This document shows positions 32,695 through 40,809 of a stretch of 64,000 bases of DNA, in pieces. Within the stretch, counting starts at the first letter, position 1; the number at the start of each line of letters is the position of its first letter. A model generated the notes under the pieces. It was not told the DNA's origin, made no database searches, and worked only from the letters and a program-made list of their open reading frames with translations. The stretch covers positions 62,001 to 126,000 of the forward strand of contig NZ_JACOPX010000015.1 in the NCBI RefSeq assembly GCF_015461835.1, written 5' to 3'. Source of the stretch: Pseudomonas neuropathica. Lineage in GTDB: Bacteria; Pseudomonadota; Gammaproteobacteria; Pseudomonadales; Pseudomonadaceae. Position numbers and translations under genes: made by a program.

Positions 32695-33561
32695 TTGAAT
32701 CTGCTGCAACACATCGCCCAGTCACGTCACCTGTTACGCAAGTCGGAGCTCAAGGTCGCCGACCACGTGCTGCTTGACCCTGCGGCAGTGATGCACAGTT
32801 CCATGGCCGACCTGGCCCACAGCGTTGGCATCAGCGAGCCGACCATCGTGCGCTTCTGTCGCGCCATTGGTTGCTCCGGTTTCCAGGATCTCAAGCTCAA
32901 ACTGGCGCAAAGCCTGGCCGCCGGAGCCAGCTTCGGCCAGTTCGCAATCCATGAAGACGACTCGGTTGCCGATTACAGCCTGAAGATTTTCGACACCACG
33001 TTGCACACCTTGATGGAGGTTCGCGAGAAGCTCGATCCGGTTGAACTGCAGCGCGCGGTGACGTTGATGTCGCAGGCGCAGCGCGTCGAGTTCTACGGCT
33101 TCGGCGCGTCGGGCGCGGTGGCGGCGGACGCGCAGCACAAGTTCTTCCGTTTGCTGCTGACGGCGGCGGCGTATTCCGATCCGCACATGCAGGCGATGTC
33201 GGCGGTGACGTTGAAACCGACCGATGTGGCAATCTGCATTTCGCAGTCGGGGCGTTCCAAGGATTTGCTGATCACTGCCAATCTGGTGCGCGAGAGCGGG
33301 GCATCGCTGATTACCCTGTGTCCGAGCCAGACGCCTTTGGCCGAATTGTCGACGGTCAATCTGGCGATCGATGTGCATGAAGACACGGAGATTTATACGC
33401 CGCTGACGTCGCGTATCGCGCACCTGGTGGTGATCGATGTGCTGGCGATGGGCGTAGCGATGGCGCGCGGGCCGAGCCTGGTCAATCACCTCAAGAGCGT
33501 GAAGCGCAGTTTGCGCAGCTTGCGCCTGTCGCCCAAGGCCGCCAAAGCCCTGGATGATTGA
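32695..33561 (+). CDS. rccR: RpiR/HexR-family carbon regulator (RccR-like)
   Basis: This 288-aa protein has an N-terminal RpiR helix-turn-helix (SMADLAHSVGISEPTIVRFCRAIGCSGF at about 37-64) and a C-terminal SIS sugar-phosphate domain (about 115-255). It starts at TTG 32695; an AAGAGTCCAG lies upstream. HexR is the close paralogue, but its position next to pycR-pycA-pycB matches RccR (PA5438 in P. aeruginosa as I remember it). That protein responds to KDPG and controls the glyoxylate shunt, pyruvate and gluconeogenesis genes. A perfect TGTAGT-N3-ACTACA palindrome lies just upstream. Confidence 0.82.
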   Translation: MNLLQHIAQSRHLLRKSELKVADHVLLDPAAVMHSSMADLAHSVGISEPTIVRFCRAIGCSGFQDLKLKLAQSLAAGASFGQFAIHEDDSVADYSLKIFDTTLHTLMEVREKLDPVELQRAVTLMSQAQRVEFYGFGASGAVAADAQHKFFRLLLTAAAYSDPHMQAMSAVTLKPTDVAICISQSGRSKDLLITANLVRESGASLITLCPSQTPLAELSTVNLAIDVHEDTEIYTPLTSRIAHLVVIDVLAMGVAMARGPSLVNHLKSVKRSLRSLRLSPKAAKALDD

Positions 33562-33635
33562 GATCAAAAGATCGCAGCCTTCGGCAGCTCCTACACGGAT
33601 CAATGTAGGAGCTGCCGAAGGCTGCGATCTTTTGC
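33562..33635. repeat. REP pair, GATCGCAGCCTTCGGCAGCTCCTAC family
   Basis: Two inverted copies with near-perfect arms and a 13-nt spacer directly after the rccR stop; the second arm runs into a T-rich end. Confidence 0.92.
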
Positions 33636-33715
33636 TTTTTGGGCGGCAACTTTCATCAAACCGTCATCCCTCCCGCCTATCGTGAAACTCCCGTCATCGC
33701 CTTGGGAGACTCGAA

Positions 33716-33919
33716 ATGGCTCAGCCCTACGAAGAACGCAACAGCGCCGCGAAAACCCGTCGTCAGCAGGAAGACCAGCGCCGCATGGAATTTCGCCGCG
33801 CTATCGAAGATCGCTTCGAACTTCGCCAGCTTCAGGCCGAAATCGGCGACTTTCCCGAGATCAATCACTGGCAGGCAGCACCTTCCGCTTCCCGTCGAAG
33901 CGCTCAACCAGCGCGCTGA
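33716..33919 (+). CDS. Small basic/acidic helical protein
   Basis: This 67-aa protein is rich in Arg, Glu and Gln (KTRRQQEDQRRMEFRRAIEDRFELRQLQAEIGDF) and predicted to be a long helix. A GGGAGA ribosome-binding site lies 9 nt before ATG 33716. Its 3' end overlaps the convergent pycR gene by 59 nt. It resembles small Pseudomonas proteins of the same composition, but I cannot name a function. Confidence 0.6.
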   Translation: MAQPYEERNSAAKTRRQQEDQRRMEFRRAIEDRFELRQLQAEIGDFPEINHWQAAPSASRRSAQPAR

Positions 33920-34823
33920 TCTGCACACGTTCACTGCGGATAAACGCCAGGAAGGCGTGTGCTACCGGTGACAGGCGTTTGGCTTTGGCTTGGACCAGGC
34001 ACCAGCTACGCAACAGTGGCAGTTCTTCGACCGGCAGTTCGACGAGCCCGCCGGTCGCCAGTTCCAGGTTCAGGGCGTGGCGCGTCAACAGCGCCAGGCC
34101 CAGACCCGCCTGCACACATTCACGCTGAGCTTCGGCCGAGGCCACTTCCTGAGTCTGAGTGAAGTGCACGCGTTTCTCTTTGAAATACTCTTCGCAGGCC
34201 AGTCGCGTGCCCGAACCCGGTTCACGGATCAGCAATGTATAGGGTTCAAGATCCTGCAAACGCAACGGGCCCATGTGCGCCAACGGATGATCCGGACGCG
34301 CCACGGCAACGATCGGATTGTTGAGGAACGGCAAGAACTCCAGGCCCATGTCCTGCGGCACCATCGACATAATCACCAGATCATCGCGGTTGTCCGACAG
34401 CCGCCGGATCACTTGACCACGGTTGACTACCGTCAATTGCAGATTCACTTCCGGGTGCTGGCGCTTGAACGCGGCGAACAGGTGCGGGACGAAGTATTTG
34501 GCGCTCGATTCGACCGCCAGTTTCAGCTGACCCTGCAGCGAACCCTGCATGTCGGACAGCTGCATATCGAGGTTTTCCAGACGCCCGAAGATGTCCCGGC
34601 TGGCGCGCTGAAGTGCTTCGGCGGCTTCGGTCATGTAGAGTTTTTTGCCGACATAATCGAATAATGGCTGCCCGATCAGCTCTTCGAGCTGACGAATCTG
34701 TAGGCTGACGGCCGGTTGCGTGAGCGACATTTCCTCGGCTGCGCGGCTGTAAGAGCGCAAATCACACACTTCGTTGAAGATCTGCAATTGACGCAATGTC
34801 ATACGCATCAATGACTTACGCAT
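33861..34823 (-). CDS. pycR: LysR-family regulator of pyruvate carboxylase (PycR-like)
   Basis: This 320-aa LysR regulator has the N-terminal wHTH (LRQLQIFNEVCDLRSYSRAAEEMSLTQPAVSLQIRQLEE at about 10-48) and a substrate-binding domain of the CbbR-like type. It is divergent from pycA-pycB over 190 bp, the classic layout for a LysR regulator and its target. The orthologous position in P. aeruginosa is PA5437 (PycR). An ATAAGT-N4-ACTTAT palindrome lies between the genes. An alternative start two Met downstream (MTLRQLQIF) would remove seven residues. Confidence 0.87.
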   Translation of the reverse strand: MRKSLMRMTLRQLQIFNEVCDLRSYSRAAEEMSLTQPAVSLQIRQLEELIGQPLFDYVGKKLYMTEAAEALQRASRDIFGRLENLDMQLSDMQGSLQGQLKLAVESSAKYFVPHLFAAFKRQHPEVNLQLTVVNRGQVIRRLSDNRDDLVIMSMVPQDMGLEFLPFLNNPIVAVARPDHPLAHMGPLRLQDLEPYTLLIREPGSGTRLACEEYFKEKRVHFTQTQEVASAEAQRECVQAGLGLALLTRHALNLELATGGLVELPVEELPLLRSWCLVQAKAKRLSPVAHAFLAFIRSERVQISALVERFDGKRKVLPASD

Positions 34824-34860
34824 TTCTTATAGGCTCTGTCGGCGGGCTGATTGTTTAACT

Positions 34861-34876
34861 ATAAGTCTTTACTTAT
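34861..34876. promoter_or_regulatory. Candidate PycR operator
   Basis: ATAAGT-CTTT-ACTTAT is a perfect 6-bp inverted repeat with the T-N11-A spacing of LysR-type sites, in the pycR-pycA divergent region. Assigned to PycR only by position. Confidence 0.5.
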
Positions 34877-35013
34877 GGCTAACCCAATTTTTATTCATTT
34901 TTGTTAATCCCTCATGAGCGCTAGTGTGGACCTGCGACTGAATTGAAACATTTGGTCACGCGTCGACCTGGGTCTAGCAGGTCGTGGTGCCACCGGCTCA
35001 AGGGAACCTCCAA

Positions 35014-36429
35014 GTGATAACAAAGATCCTGATCGCCAACCGTGGTGAGATTGCCGTACGAATCGTACGAGCCTGCGCCGAAATGGGCATTCGCTCGGTT
35101 GCGATTTTTTCCGACGCCGACCGCCATGCGCTGCATGTGAAACGCGCGGACGAGGCCCACAGCATCGGTGCCGAGCCACTGGCGGGTTACCTGAACCCGC
35201 GCAAGCTGGTGAACCTGGCGGTTGAAACCGGCTGCGATGCGTTGCACCCCGGTTACGGTTTCCTTTCGGAAAATGCCGAACTGGCAGACATCTGCGCCGA
35301 GCGCGGGATCAAATTCATTGGCCCGTCGGCGGAAGTCATTCGCCGCATGGGCGACAAGACCGAAGCCCGGCGTAGCATGATCAAGGCCGGTGTACCGGTG
35401 ACGCCGGGCACCGAAGGTAACGTCGCCGACATCGAAGAAGCCTTGGCCGAGGGTGACCGCATCGGTTACCCGGTGATGCTCAAAGCCACTTCCGGTGGTG
35501 GCGGTCGCGGTATCCGTCGCTGCAACAGCCGCGAAGAACTCGAACAGAATTTCCCTCGGGTGATTTCCGAAGCGACCAAGGCCTTCGGTTCGGCCGAAGT
35601 GTTTCTGGAAAAATGCATCGTTAACCCCAAGCACATCGAAGCGCAGATTCTCGGCGACAGCTTCGGTAACGTCGTGCACCTGTTCGAGCGTGATTGCTCG
35701 ATCCAGCGCCGCAACCAGAAACTCATCGAAATCGCCCCGAGTCCGCAACTGACCCCGGAACAGCGCGCCTACATCGGCGACCTGTCGGTGCGTGCGGCCA
35801 AGGCTGTCGGTTACGAGAACGCCGGTACCGTGGAGTTCCTGCTCGCCGAGGGCGAGGTGTACTTCATGGAGATGAATACCCGGGTGCAGGTGGAGCACAC
35901 CATCACCGAAGAAATCACCGGGATCGACATCGTCCGCGAGCAGATTCGCATCGCTTCCGGCCTGCCGCTGTCGGTGAAACAGGAAGACATTCAGCACCGG
36001 GGTTTCGCGTTGCAGTTCCGCATCAACGCCGAAGACCCGAAGAACAACTTCCTGCCGAGCTTCGGCAAGATCACCCGTTATTACGCCCCCGGCGGACCGG
36101 GTGTGCGCACCGACACAGCGATCTATACCGGCTACACCATTCCGCCGTTCTACGATTCGATGTGCCTGAAGCTGGTGGTCTGGGCGCTGACCTGGGAAGA
36201 GGCGATGGACCGTGGCCTGCGCGCCCTTGACGACATGCGTCTGCAAGGTGTGAAGACCACCGCCGCGTACTACCAGGAAATCCTGCGCAACCCGGAATTC
36301 CGTAGCGGCCAGTTCAATACCAGCTTCGTTGAAAGCCACCCTGAACTGACCAACTACTCGATCAAGCGCAAACCCGAAGAGCTGGCCCTGGCCATCGCCG
36401 CCGCCATCGCCGCCCACGCAGGCCTGTGA
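35014..36429 (+). CDS. pycA: Pyruvate carboxylase subunit A (biotin carboxylase)
   Basis: This 471-aa subunit carboxylates biotin with ATP and bicarbonate. It begins TKILIANRGEIAVRIVRACAEMG and has the ATP-grasp glycine-rich loop ATSGGGGRGIRRC, HIEAQILGDSFGNVVHLFERDCSIQRRNQK and MNTRVQVEHTITE. The start is GTG 35014 with AGGGAA eight bases upstream; an upstream in-frame GTG is less likely. With the downstream subunit it forms a two-subunit acetyl-CoA-independent pyruvate carboxylase that refills oxaloacetate. Confidence 0.93.
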   Translation: MITKILIANRGEIAVRIVRACAEMGIRSVAIFSDADRHALHVKRADEAHSIGAEPLAGYLNPRKLVNLAVETGCDALHPGYGFLSENAELADICAERGIKFIGPSAEVIRRMGDKTEARRSMIKAGVPVTPGTEGNVADIEEALAEGDRIGYPVMLKATSGGGGRGIRRCNSREELEQNFPRVISEATKAFGSAEVFLEKCIVNPKHIEAQILGDSFGNVVHLFERDCSIQRRNQKLIEIAPSPQLTPEQRAYIGDLSVRAAKAVGYENAGTVEFLLAEGEVYFMEMNTRVQVEHTITEEITGIDIVREQIRIASGLPLSVKQEDIQHRGFALQFRINAEDPKNNFLPSFGKITRYYAPGGPGVRTDTAIYTGYTIPPFYDSMCLKLVVWALTWEEAMDRGLRALDDMRLQGVKTTAAYYQEILRNPEFRSGQFNTSFVESHPELTNYSIKRKPEELALAIAAAIAAHAGL

Positions 36430-36440
36430 GGAATACAACA

Positions 36441-38249
36441 ATGTCCAAGAAGATCTTCGTTACCGATACCATCCTGCGCGACGCTCACCAATCGCTGCTC
36501 GCCACCCGCATGCGCACCGAAGACATGCTGCCGATCTGCGACAAGCTCGACAAAGTCGGCTACTGGTCGCTGGAATGCTGGGGCGGTGCGACGTTCGACG
36601 CCTGCGTACGGTTTCTGAAAGAAGATCCGTGGGAGCGTCTGCGCCAACTGCGTGCGGCGCTGCCTAACACGCGCCTGCAAATGCTCCTGCGCGGACAGAA
36701 CCTGCTGGGTTACCGCCACTACAGCGACGACGTGGTCAAAGCCTTTGTCGCTAAAGCTGCGGTAAACGGCATCGATGTGTTTCGTATCTTCGACGCGATG
36801 AACGACGTGCGGAACCTGCGTGTGGCCATTGAAGCGGTGAAGGCTGCCGGCAAACATGCACAGGGCACCATCGCTTACACCACCAGCCCGGTGCACACCA
36901 TCGATGCGTTCGTCACTCAGGCCAAGCAGATGGAAGCCATGGGTTGCGACTCGGTGGCGATCAAGGACATGGCCGGTCTGCTGACTCCGTACGCCACTGG
37001 CGAACTGGTTCGCGCATTGAAAGCCGAGCAATCGCTGCCGGTGTTCATCCACTCCCACGACACGGCCGGTCTGGCGACCATGTGCCAGCTCAAGGCGATC
37101 GAAAACGGCGCCGACCACATCGACACCGCGATCTCCAGCTTCGCTTCGGGCACCAGCCACCCGGGCACCGAGTCGATGGTCGCTGCGCTCAAGGGCACCG
37201 AATTCGATACCGGTCTGAACCTCGAACTGCTGCAAGAGATCGGTCTGTACTTCTACGCCGTACGCAAGAAGTACCACCAGTTCGAAAGCGAGTTCACCGC
37301 CGTCGACACCCGCGTGCAAGTCAACCAGGTGCCGGGCGGGATGATCTCCAACCTCGCCAACCAGTTGAAAGAGCAGGGCGCCCTCAACCGCATGGCCGAA
37401 GTGCTGGCGGAAATCCCGCGTGTGCGTGAAGACCTCGGCTTTCCACCGCTGGTGACCCCGACCTCGCAGATCGTCGGCACCCAAGCGTTTTTCAACGTGC
37501 TGGCCGGCGAGCGCTACAAGACCATCACCAACGAAGTGAAGCTGTATCTGCAGGGCGGCTACGGCAAAGCGCCGGGCGTGGTTAACGAAAAACTGCGTCG
37601 TCAGGCGATCGGCAGTGAAGAGGTCATCGATGTGCGTCCGGCCGATCTGCTCAAGCCGGAAATGACCAAGTTGCGTGCCGACATCGGCGCACTGGCCAAG
37701 TCCGAAGAAGACGTGCTGACCTTCGCCATGTTCCCGGACATCGGTCGCAAATTCCTCGAAGAGCGTGCTGCCGGCACCCTCACGCCGGAAGTGCTGCTGC
37801 CAATTCCTGAAGCGGGCGGTGTGACAAAAGCGGGCGGCGAAGGCGTGCCGACCGAGTTCGTCATCGACGTCCACGGCGAAACCTACCGCGTCGATATCAC
37901 CGGCGTCGGTGTGAAGGCCGAAGGCAAGCGTCACTTCTACCTGTCCATCGACGGCATGCCGGAAGAAGTGGTGTTCGAACCGCTCAACGAATTTGTCAGT
38001 GGAGGCAGCAGCAAACGCAAGCAGGCGTCGGCACCGGGTCACGTCAGCACCACCATGCCGGGCAACATCGTCGATGTGCTGGTCAAGGAGGGCGATACCG
38101 TCAAGGCCGGCCAGGCTGTGCTGATCACTGAAGCGATGAAGATGGAAACCGAAGTCCAGGCTGCGATTGCCGGCAAGGTCACCGCAATTCATGTGGCCAA
38201 GGGTGATCGGGTGAATCCGGGTGAAATTCTGATCGAGATCGAAGGCTGA
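36441..38249 (+). CDS. pycB: Pyruvate carboxylase subunit B (carboxyltransferase and biotin carrier)
   Basis: This 602-aa subunit starts at ATG 36441, 11 bp after pycA. It has the HMGL-like carboxyltransferase domain (VTDTILRDAHQSLLATRMRTEDM, IFIHSHDTAGLA region with metal-binding His), a PYC/OADA middle domain, and a C-terminal biotinyl domain with EAMKMET, the biotinylated lysine at about residue 568. Databases often label it oxaloacetate decarboxylase alpha subunit (oadA), but the adjacent biotin carboxylase shows it to be pyruvate carboxylase. Confidence 0.93.
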   Translation: MSKKIFVTDTILRDAHQSLLATRMRTEDMLPICDKLDKVGYWSLECWGGATFDACVRFLKEDPWERLRQLRAALPNTRLQMLLRGQNLLGYRHYSDDVVKAFVAKAAVNGIDVFRIFDAMNDVRNLRVAIEAVKAAGKHAQGTIAYTTSPVHTIDAFVTQAKQMEAMGCDSVAIKDMAGLLTPYATGELVRALKAEQSLPVFIHSHDTAGLATMCQLKAIENGADHIDTAISSFASGTSHPGTESMVAALKGTEFDTGLNLELLQEIGLYFYAVRKKYHQFESEFTAVDTRVQVNQVPGGMISNLANQLKEQGALNRMAEVLAEIPRVREDLGFPPLVTPTSQIVGTQAFFNVLAGERYKTITNEVKLYLQGGYGKAPGVVNEKLRRQAIGSEEVIDVRPADLLKPEMTKLRADIGALAKSEEDVLTFAMFPDIGRKFLEERAAGTLTPEVLLPIPEAGGVTKAGGEGVPTEFVIDVHGETYRVDITGVGVKAEGKRHFYLSIDGMPEEVVFEPLNEFVSGGSSKRKQASAPGHVSTTMPGNIVDVLVKEGDTVKAGQAVLITEAMKMETEVQAAIAGKVTAIHVAKGDRVNPGEILIEIEG

Positions 38250-38281
38250 GATAACGGCCGCGATCCAACGCTTTAAACCTC

Positions 38282-38308
38282 GGGGGGGCATGTGCTCCCC
38301 TTTTTTTT
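38282..38308 (+). terminator. Rho-independent terminator of the pyc operon
   Basis: A G-rich/C-rich hairpin (GGGGGCA...TGCTCCCC with small bulge) followed by eight T residues, 32 bp after the pycB stop. Confidence 0.85.
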
Positions 38309-38323
38309 GCCTGAATTTTTCAC

Positions 38324-38416
38324 CTGTAGGAGCTGCCGAAGGCTGCGATCTTTTGATGTTGTTTTGGGTAAATAAAAACAAAGATCAAAAGATCGCAGCC
38401 TTCGGCAACTCCTACA
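38324..38416. repeat. REP pair, GATCGCAGCCTTCGGCAGCTCCTAC family
   Basis: Inverted copies with a 32-nt AT-rich spacer between the pyc terminator and the first autotransporter gene; the right arm has one change (GCAACT). Confidence 0.9.
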
Positions 38417-38432
38417 GAAAATGTTGTGTCAG

Positions 38433-40610
38433 TTAAAACGCCATGCGCCATTGGCCCATCACGCCGTGAGTGCGGCTGTCAGTGGCCATTTCACCGGTAA
38501 GACCAACGCCGACGGAGTGATTGGCTGACAGCCCAAGATCGAGGCCGGCATCCACCGACAGGCTGTTGCGATCCAGCGCGGCACCGGCAATTTCAAAGCG
38601 CTTGCCACCCTTGACCAGTTGCTGGCGGGTGTCGCTTTCAATCTCGCCAAAGGTGTGTTTCCAGCCGGCACTGAATCGCGGTGTCAGCGTCATGCCGTTG
38701 TCCAGCCGATTGGTTTTCGCCGTGCGCAGGCCAAAAGTGCTGCTGAGGTTGTCGCGGGTTTGTCCGAAGACTTTCAGCGCCGCATCCCCGCCGTTTTCAC
38801 GGTAGCTGTCGCGTTGATAGCGCTGATAGCCGACGCTGGCGAACGGTTCGAGCGTCGCGTTGTGCCGGCCAATGTTGACCGCCAGTTCGGCAAAGGCTTG
38901 TTGGGTGTTGGCGTCGTAATTGCCCTTGAGGCGATCGCTGAAGCCGTTGAAGGCCACGCGACGTTTGCTGTCGCCGTCATGACTGGCGTAGGTCGCCCCG
39001 AGACGCAGTGAGAAGGGTCCGTCCTGACGTACGGCGTAGGCACCGAGGTGCCAGCTGTCGAGGTCGCCATCGTATTGCCGGGCATCGAGTCTGGTCTGCG
39101 ATTTACCGCCGACCAGGCCGACATGCCATTGCTCGTTGAGCCGCCAGTCGGCGCCCATGACCAGGCCTTGGGTAGCGTGTTTGAGCGTGCTGTCGAAGTT
39201 GCGGTCGACTTTGCCACCATGGCCAAGCGCCTGAATCCACACGCGCCCGGAATCGGCAGCGCCGGCGGCCTGACGCGGCGAGTTGCCGGAACTGTAGGCA
39301 GAACCGTAACGGCTGTTCAGTTGCTGCATGGCCGAAAGCATGCTCGCGCTTACGGGAGTGATGCTGCTCAGCGTGGCTTTGGCGAGGTTTGCATTGCTGC
39401 CGGCGGCGAGTTGTTTGAGGGCGACCGGTGCGGTGGTTTTGTCGCTGGTCAGAAGCGCGGCGACTGCTGCGTTTGCAGGTTTTATAGGCGCAGGTGCGGG
39501 CTGTTCGGCGGTCTCGTTAACTTGCGCAGTAAGAGGTTCGTCCTGCATTGGCGATGGGACGGACTCTGCAATGGGAGTCGGCGCTGAAGTCGGAACAGGA
39601 ACAGAAATTGGAGCTGGTGCAGACGCCCTCAATGGCGTTGGTGTCGCTGATGGCGCAGGTGCTGTTGGATCGACAATGGCCTCGGCAGCGGCACGAGTGT
39701 TGTCTGTCGTGGCAGCGCTCGAAAGCGGCTTACCGTTACGGGCGTAAGTCAGCCCGACGGACTTTTTGTTGTATTGCGGAGTGGCTGTCATGAAGGCGAG
39801 GTCGCTAACGACCGTACCGAATTCGCCTTCTACCTTACCGGCTTCGAGGATTTTGTACTGTTTGCTTTGCGGATATTCTCCCGGACCCGCAACGACTTTC
39901 AGGGTGGCGTCTTCCAGCTTGGCGGTGCCATCAACCTTGATCGTTTGACTGCCACCGGGGGTGACCTCATAAGCCAGTTCGGCGGTCGGGGACAAGTGCA
40001 AGTCGCCTTTCACGCGCGGGCTGCCTAGCACCTCATTGACGGTGAGCAGGCCGGCGACCTCCAGGCTTCCCACCACACCTTTACCGGCAAAGCTGCCACC
40101 GCTCTCGACATATACGTCGCCCTTAATGCTCCCCAGGTTGGTCAACGCGGTACCGCTGTTGACCAGCACGCCCTCCTTGAAGTCTCCCTTGGAACTCAGC
40201 GCCCAATCGCCCCGGCTGAGGAACAGGCCGTTGAAATTACGTGTGTCTTTCAGCTCGCCGCCTGCCGCTGCATCCAGGAACAGGACGTTATCTCCCCCGC
40301 CACCATCCAGCAGGCCGGTAAAGCTTGCGCCGTCCGTGAGCGTGATCAGATCGTTTACAGCGGTACCTTTAAACGTTTCTTCAGGGTTTTTAAAAGCGAT
40401 GGGCACCGTACTTGGGTCGGTGAGAAATCCCTTGAGTCGTTCAAGCGCCATTTCTTTAGCGCTGGTTTTGGGCAATTCATTGGCATTCACGACTGCGGTT
40501 GAATCAGCGACTTCAGAGGATTGCTGAGCGTTGGCAAGCTCTACACAAGCCAGCGCCAGCGAAATGGCCAAAGCCAAGTGTTTTGGTTTGAAAGTGTGTT
40601 GAAGGGGCAT
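38433..40610 (-). CDS. Autotransporter with short passenger and Pro-rich linker
   Basis: This 725-aa type Va autotransporter has a signal peptide at 1-28 (ends LANA), a short passenger of about 270 residues with a Pertactin-like/beta-helix character, and an unusual Pro/Ala-rich linker of about 60 residues (repeats of AP-x-P at about 310-380). A C-terminal beta-barrel follows (about 440-725), ending in MGQWRMAF with terminal Phe. The barrel (SMLSAMQQLNSRYGS, RVWIQALGHGGKVD, HVGLVGGKSQTRLD) is a clear relative of the next gene's barrel. Surface-exposed; function of the passenger is unknown. Confidence 0.85.
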   Translation of the reverse strand: MPLQHTFKPKHLALAISLALACVELANAQQSSEVADSTAVVNANELPKTSAKEMALERLKGFLTDPSTVPIAFKNPEETFKGTAVNDLITLTDGASFTGLLDGGGGDNVLFLDAAAGGELKDTRNFNGLFLSRGDWALSSKGDFKEGVLVNSGTALTNLGSIKGDVYVESGGSFAGKGVVGSLEVAGLLTVNEVLGSPRVKGDLHLSPTAELAYEVTPGGSQTIKVDGTAKLEDATLKVVAGPGEYPQSKQYKILEAGKVEGEFGTVVSDLAFMTATPQYNKKSVGLTYARNGKPLSSAATTDNTRAAAEAIVDPTAPAPSATPTPLRASAPAPISVPVPTSAPTPIAESVPSPMQDEPLTAQVNETAEQPAPAPIKPANAAVAALLTSDKTTAPVALKQLAAGSNANLAKATLSSITPVSASMLSAMQQLNSRYGSAYSSGNSPRQAAGAADSGRVWIQALGHGGKVDRNFDSTLKHATQGLVMGADWRLNEQWHVGLVGGKSQTRLDARQYDGDLDSWHLGAYAVRQDGPFSLRLGATYASHDGDSKRRVAFNGFSDRLKGNYDANTQQAFAELAVNIGRHNATLEPFASVGYQRYQRDSYRENGGDAALKVFGQTRDNLSSTFGLRTAKTNRLDNGMTLTPRFSAGWKHTFGEIESDTRQQLVKGGKRFEIAGAALDRNSLSVDAGLDLGLSANHSVGVGLTGEMATDSRTHGVMGQWRMAF

Positions 40611-40809
40611 TAGGTAGGGCCTTTTTTGAAAGGAGACCCAACTCTATTGATGCACCCGAAAATCCGATGTCGGCTGCTTCCCGCAGGCTTGCAGGCGACA
40701 TCGCATCGTTTTGTAGAAAATGACCGTGTGATCTGGAACCAGGATTTTTACTCGGCAGCAGCGGCTCTTTTTCCTACAAGCATTCAAGACCCCGCCGGCT
40801 GTTCAACCC

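Noticed and set aside
32695..33561. Naming the RpiR-type regulator HexR
   Set aside because: Sequence similarity alone would allow it, but hexR normally adjoins zwf/edd/eda genes. The position beside pycR-pycA-pycB fits RccR.
34921..36441. Minus-strand open frame of 506 codons opposite pycA
   Set aside because: Shadow of the biotin carboxylase gene; no recognisable domain.
36441..38249. Calling the gene oxaloacetate decarboxylase alpha (oadA)
   Set aside because: No beta or gamma sodium-pump subunits are present; the adjacent biotin carboxylase and PycR point to pyruvate carboxylase.
36354..38381. Long minus-strand open frame (675 codons) opposite pycB
   Set aside because: It mirrors the pyruvate carboxylase gene; the translation is His/Arg/Val-rich shadow sequence with no family motifs. 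Long antisense frames are common in high-GC genes.
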